Positions 4,672 through 5,706 of a stretch of 5,706 bases of DNA are shown one piece after another. The notes beneath the pieces are model-generated. The model worked only from the letters and a program-made list of their open reading frames with translations, ran no database searches and was not told where the DNA came from. This stretch comes from Bacteroidales bacterium. GTDB taxonomy: Bacteria > Bacteroidota > Bacteroidia > Bacteroidales > VadinHA17. The stretch covers positions 1 to 5,706 of the forward strand of contig JAUYBT010000190.1 in the NCBI GenBank assembly GCA_030692905.1, given 5' to 3'. Position numbers and translations under genes: made by a program. Position 1 is the first letter of the stretch; each line of letters begins with the position of its first letter.

Positions 4672-5706
4672 CGTATGATGTACCTTTGCACCCCGACTAA
4701 TCTTAAAAACTGAGTTGCCAGATTGATCAGAAACATGTTGTTTTTATAATCCCGATAAGTTTTATTCTCACCTCTCATTATTTCCTTTAATTCATCGACT
4801 GTTAAATCGAGTTTTTTAGCAATGTATTCAAAATCCTGCATAATGGTCTCTTCATTATACGCAGGTTTAGCGATTTTTTGCAAAGCTTCATCTCTGGTCA
4901 TCTGGCCTGTTAAGATCAGACTTGAAAAATGAGCACGATGCTTTTGATAACCAAATTTTTCTGGCAACCAATACCCTTCATAGAAACGGGTGAATCTTGA
5001 TTCATAATGCTTGTATGGATATTTCTGCCAACCAAAAAGATCAACCAATTCCTGCATTGCCTCCTCTTTTATGTATCTGATATGATTCAGTGGTTTAACA
5101 ACCCGAACGCTTTTGATGAACCGATAATACAATTTATATTTAAAAATATCTGCCATAGGAAAGGTTTTTAACTTCCGTTTGCCAAACTTGTTGTGAATAT
5201 CCTTTAGCTGGCGCAAGTCGGAGGCATGATAATGCCATTCCAGTGGTTCTCTTACACATTCCGTAGCGTAATTAGCACCGGTTAGTATGTATTTATAATT
5301 GTGTTTTGCTGCAAAGTTATAAAGTGCTGCAAAAAAAACATGATCCTGCGGGGTATCAATGTGAGGAACCTGGGCTTTAAAGAATGCCACCTGCAAGTCC
5401 TTCATCTCCTCCCAGTTAATCACTTCTGTGTAAAGTTCCAGACCAAGTCCATCCACCAATCTTTGTATATTGTTAACAGCCTCTTGCGAATTCCAACCGG
5501 CATCCACATGAAAAAGCATCGGTCTTAACCCGAATTTTTCCTTTGCTAACCAAGTTACATAGGAACTATCGACTCCACCGCTTAACCCAATCAAACAATC
5601 ATGTGGTTTGCCTTTTCCTTCCCTTTTAATTTTGTCTATTAAGGGTTGTAACATTTTAATGCCTTTTTCATTGGGATGCCAGTTGGGTAGTATATTCGCA
5701 TGATAA
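4668..5706 (-). CDS. wbuX: N-acetyl sugar amidotransferase (WbuX/LfnA/WbpG family), 5' end beyond window
   Basis: This ATP-dependent amidotransferase uses ammonia from the HisH/HisF-like pair to convert a sugar N-acetyl group to an acetamidino group. The frame has no stop up to the right edge. The ATG at 5654-5652 is internal, because 17 further in-frame codons upstream encode family-like sequence (ILPNWHPNEKGIK). About 345 residues are visible of a usual 375-390; a Cys-rich N-terminus is expected outside. Numbered from Met at 5654, the PP-loop SGGVDSS is at 25-31 (ATP pyrophosphatase type), followed by FHVDAGWNS (48-56), PQDHVFFAALYNFAAKHNYKYILTGANYATE (102-132), DLRQLKDIHNKFGKRKLKTFP (146-166), KHYESRFTRFYEGYWLPEKFGY (216-237), and RAHFSSLILTGQMTRDEAL. 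Relatives are wbuX of E. coli O145 and lfnA of P. aeruginosa O12, both needed for L-FucNAm in lipopolysaccharide, and wbpG of P. aeruginosa. With fnlABC alongside, L-FucNAc or a glycan containing it is the likely substrate. No membrane helix is obvious in the visible part. Confidence 0.93.
   Translation of the reverse strand, partial: YHANILPNWHPNEKGIKMLQPLIDKIKREGKGKPHDCLIGLSGGVDSSYVTWLAKEKFGLRPMLFHVDAGWNSQEAVNNIQRLVDGLGLELYTEVINWEEMKDLQVAFFKAQVPHIDTPQDHVFFAALYNFAAKHNYKYILTGANYATECVREPLEWHYHASDLRQLKDIHNKFGKRKLKTFPMADIFKYKLYYRFIKSVRVVKPLNHIRYIKEEAMQELVDLFGWQKYPYKHYESRFTRFYEGYWLPEKFGYQKHRAHFSSLILTGQMTRDEALQKIAKPAYNEETIMQDFEYIAKKLDLTVDELKEIMRGENKTYRDYKNNMFLINLATQFLRLVGVQRYIIR

Noticed and set aside
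5652..5654. ATG at 5654-5652 as the start of the amidotransferase
   Set aside because: The frame continues upstream for 17 codons to the window edge with family-like sequence, so the true start lies outside.

Overview
All supported genes lie on the minus strand, so the window reads right to left as one dense operon for making an activated amino sugar for a surface polysaccharide (O-antigen or capsule). The organism is most likely a member of the Bacteroidota. The reasons are the style of the proteins, a moderate-to-low GC content, the absence of Shine-Dalgarno sequences before the starts (A/T-rich leaders instead), and a small four-helix-bundle (S23/IVS-type) gene lodged in the operon. The phylum call is an inference; I cannot fix a genus.

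In transcription order: (1) an N-acetyl sugar amidotransferase of the WbuX/LfnA/WbpG family, open at the right edge; (2) a HisH-type glutaminase (WbuY-like), overlapping it by 4 nt; (3) a HisF-type partner (WbuZ-like), 2 nt further on; (4) fnlA/wbjB/capE, a UDP-GlcNAc 4,6-dehydratase/5-epimerase, broken by a single-base frameshift near 2652; (5) fnlB/wbjC/capF, a reductase fused to a cupin epimerase domain, overlapping fnlA by 8 nt; (6) a cassette of about 500 bp carrying the four-helix-bundle gene between imperfect inverted repeats; (7) the first 202 codons of fnlC/wbjD/capG, the final 2-epimerase, open at the left edge.

FnlA, FnlB and FnlC together convert UDP-GlcNAc to UDP-N-acetyl-L-fucosamine. 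WbuX with its HisH/HisF-like ammonia-supplying pair is known in other bacteria to turn an acetamido group into an acetamidino group, as in L-FucNAm of E. coli O145 and P. aeruginosa O12 lipopolysaccharide. The joint prediction is a glycan containing 2-acetamidino-2,6-dideoxy-L-galactose. The HisF homologue keeps the ammonia-gate residues but has Leu where histidine-pathway HisF has its catalytic Asp11, which fits an ammonia-channel role rather than histidine synthesis.

The main oddities are the frameshift in fnlA and the four-helix-bundle cassette. The cassette's inverted repeats end almost exactly at the fnlB stop and just before the fnlC start, so removing it would restore a 13-bp spacer. 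No rRNA, tRNA, CRISPR array, intrinsic terminator or recognisable promoter was found. No gene-free stretch exceeds about 90 bp.
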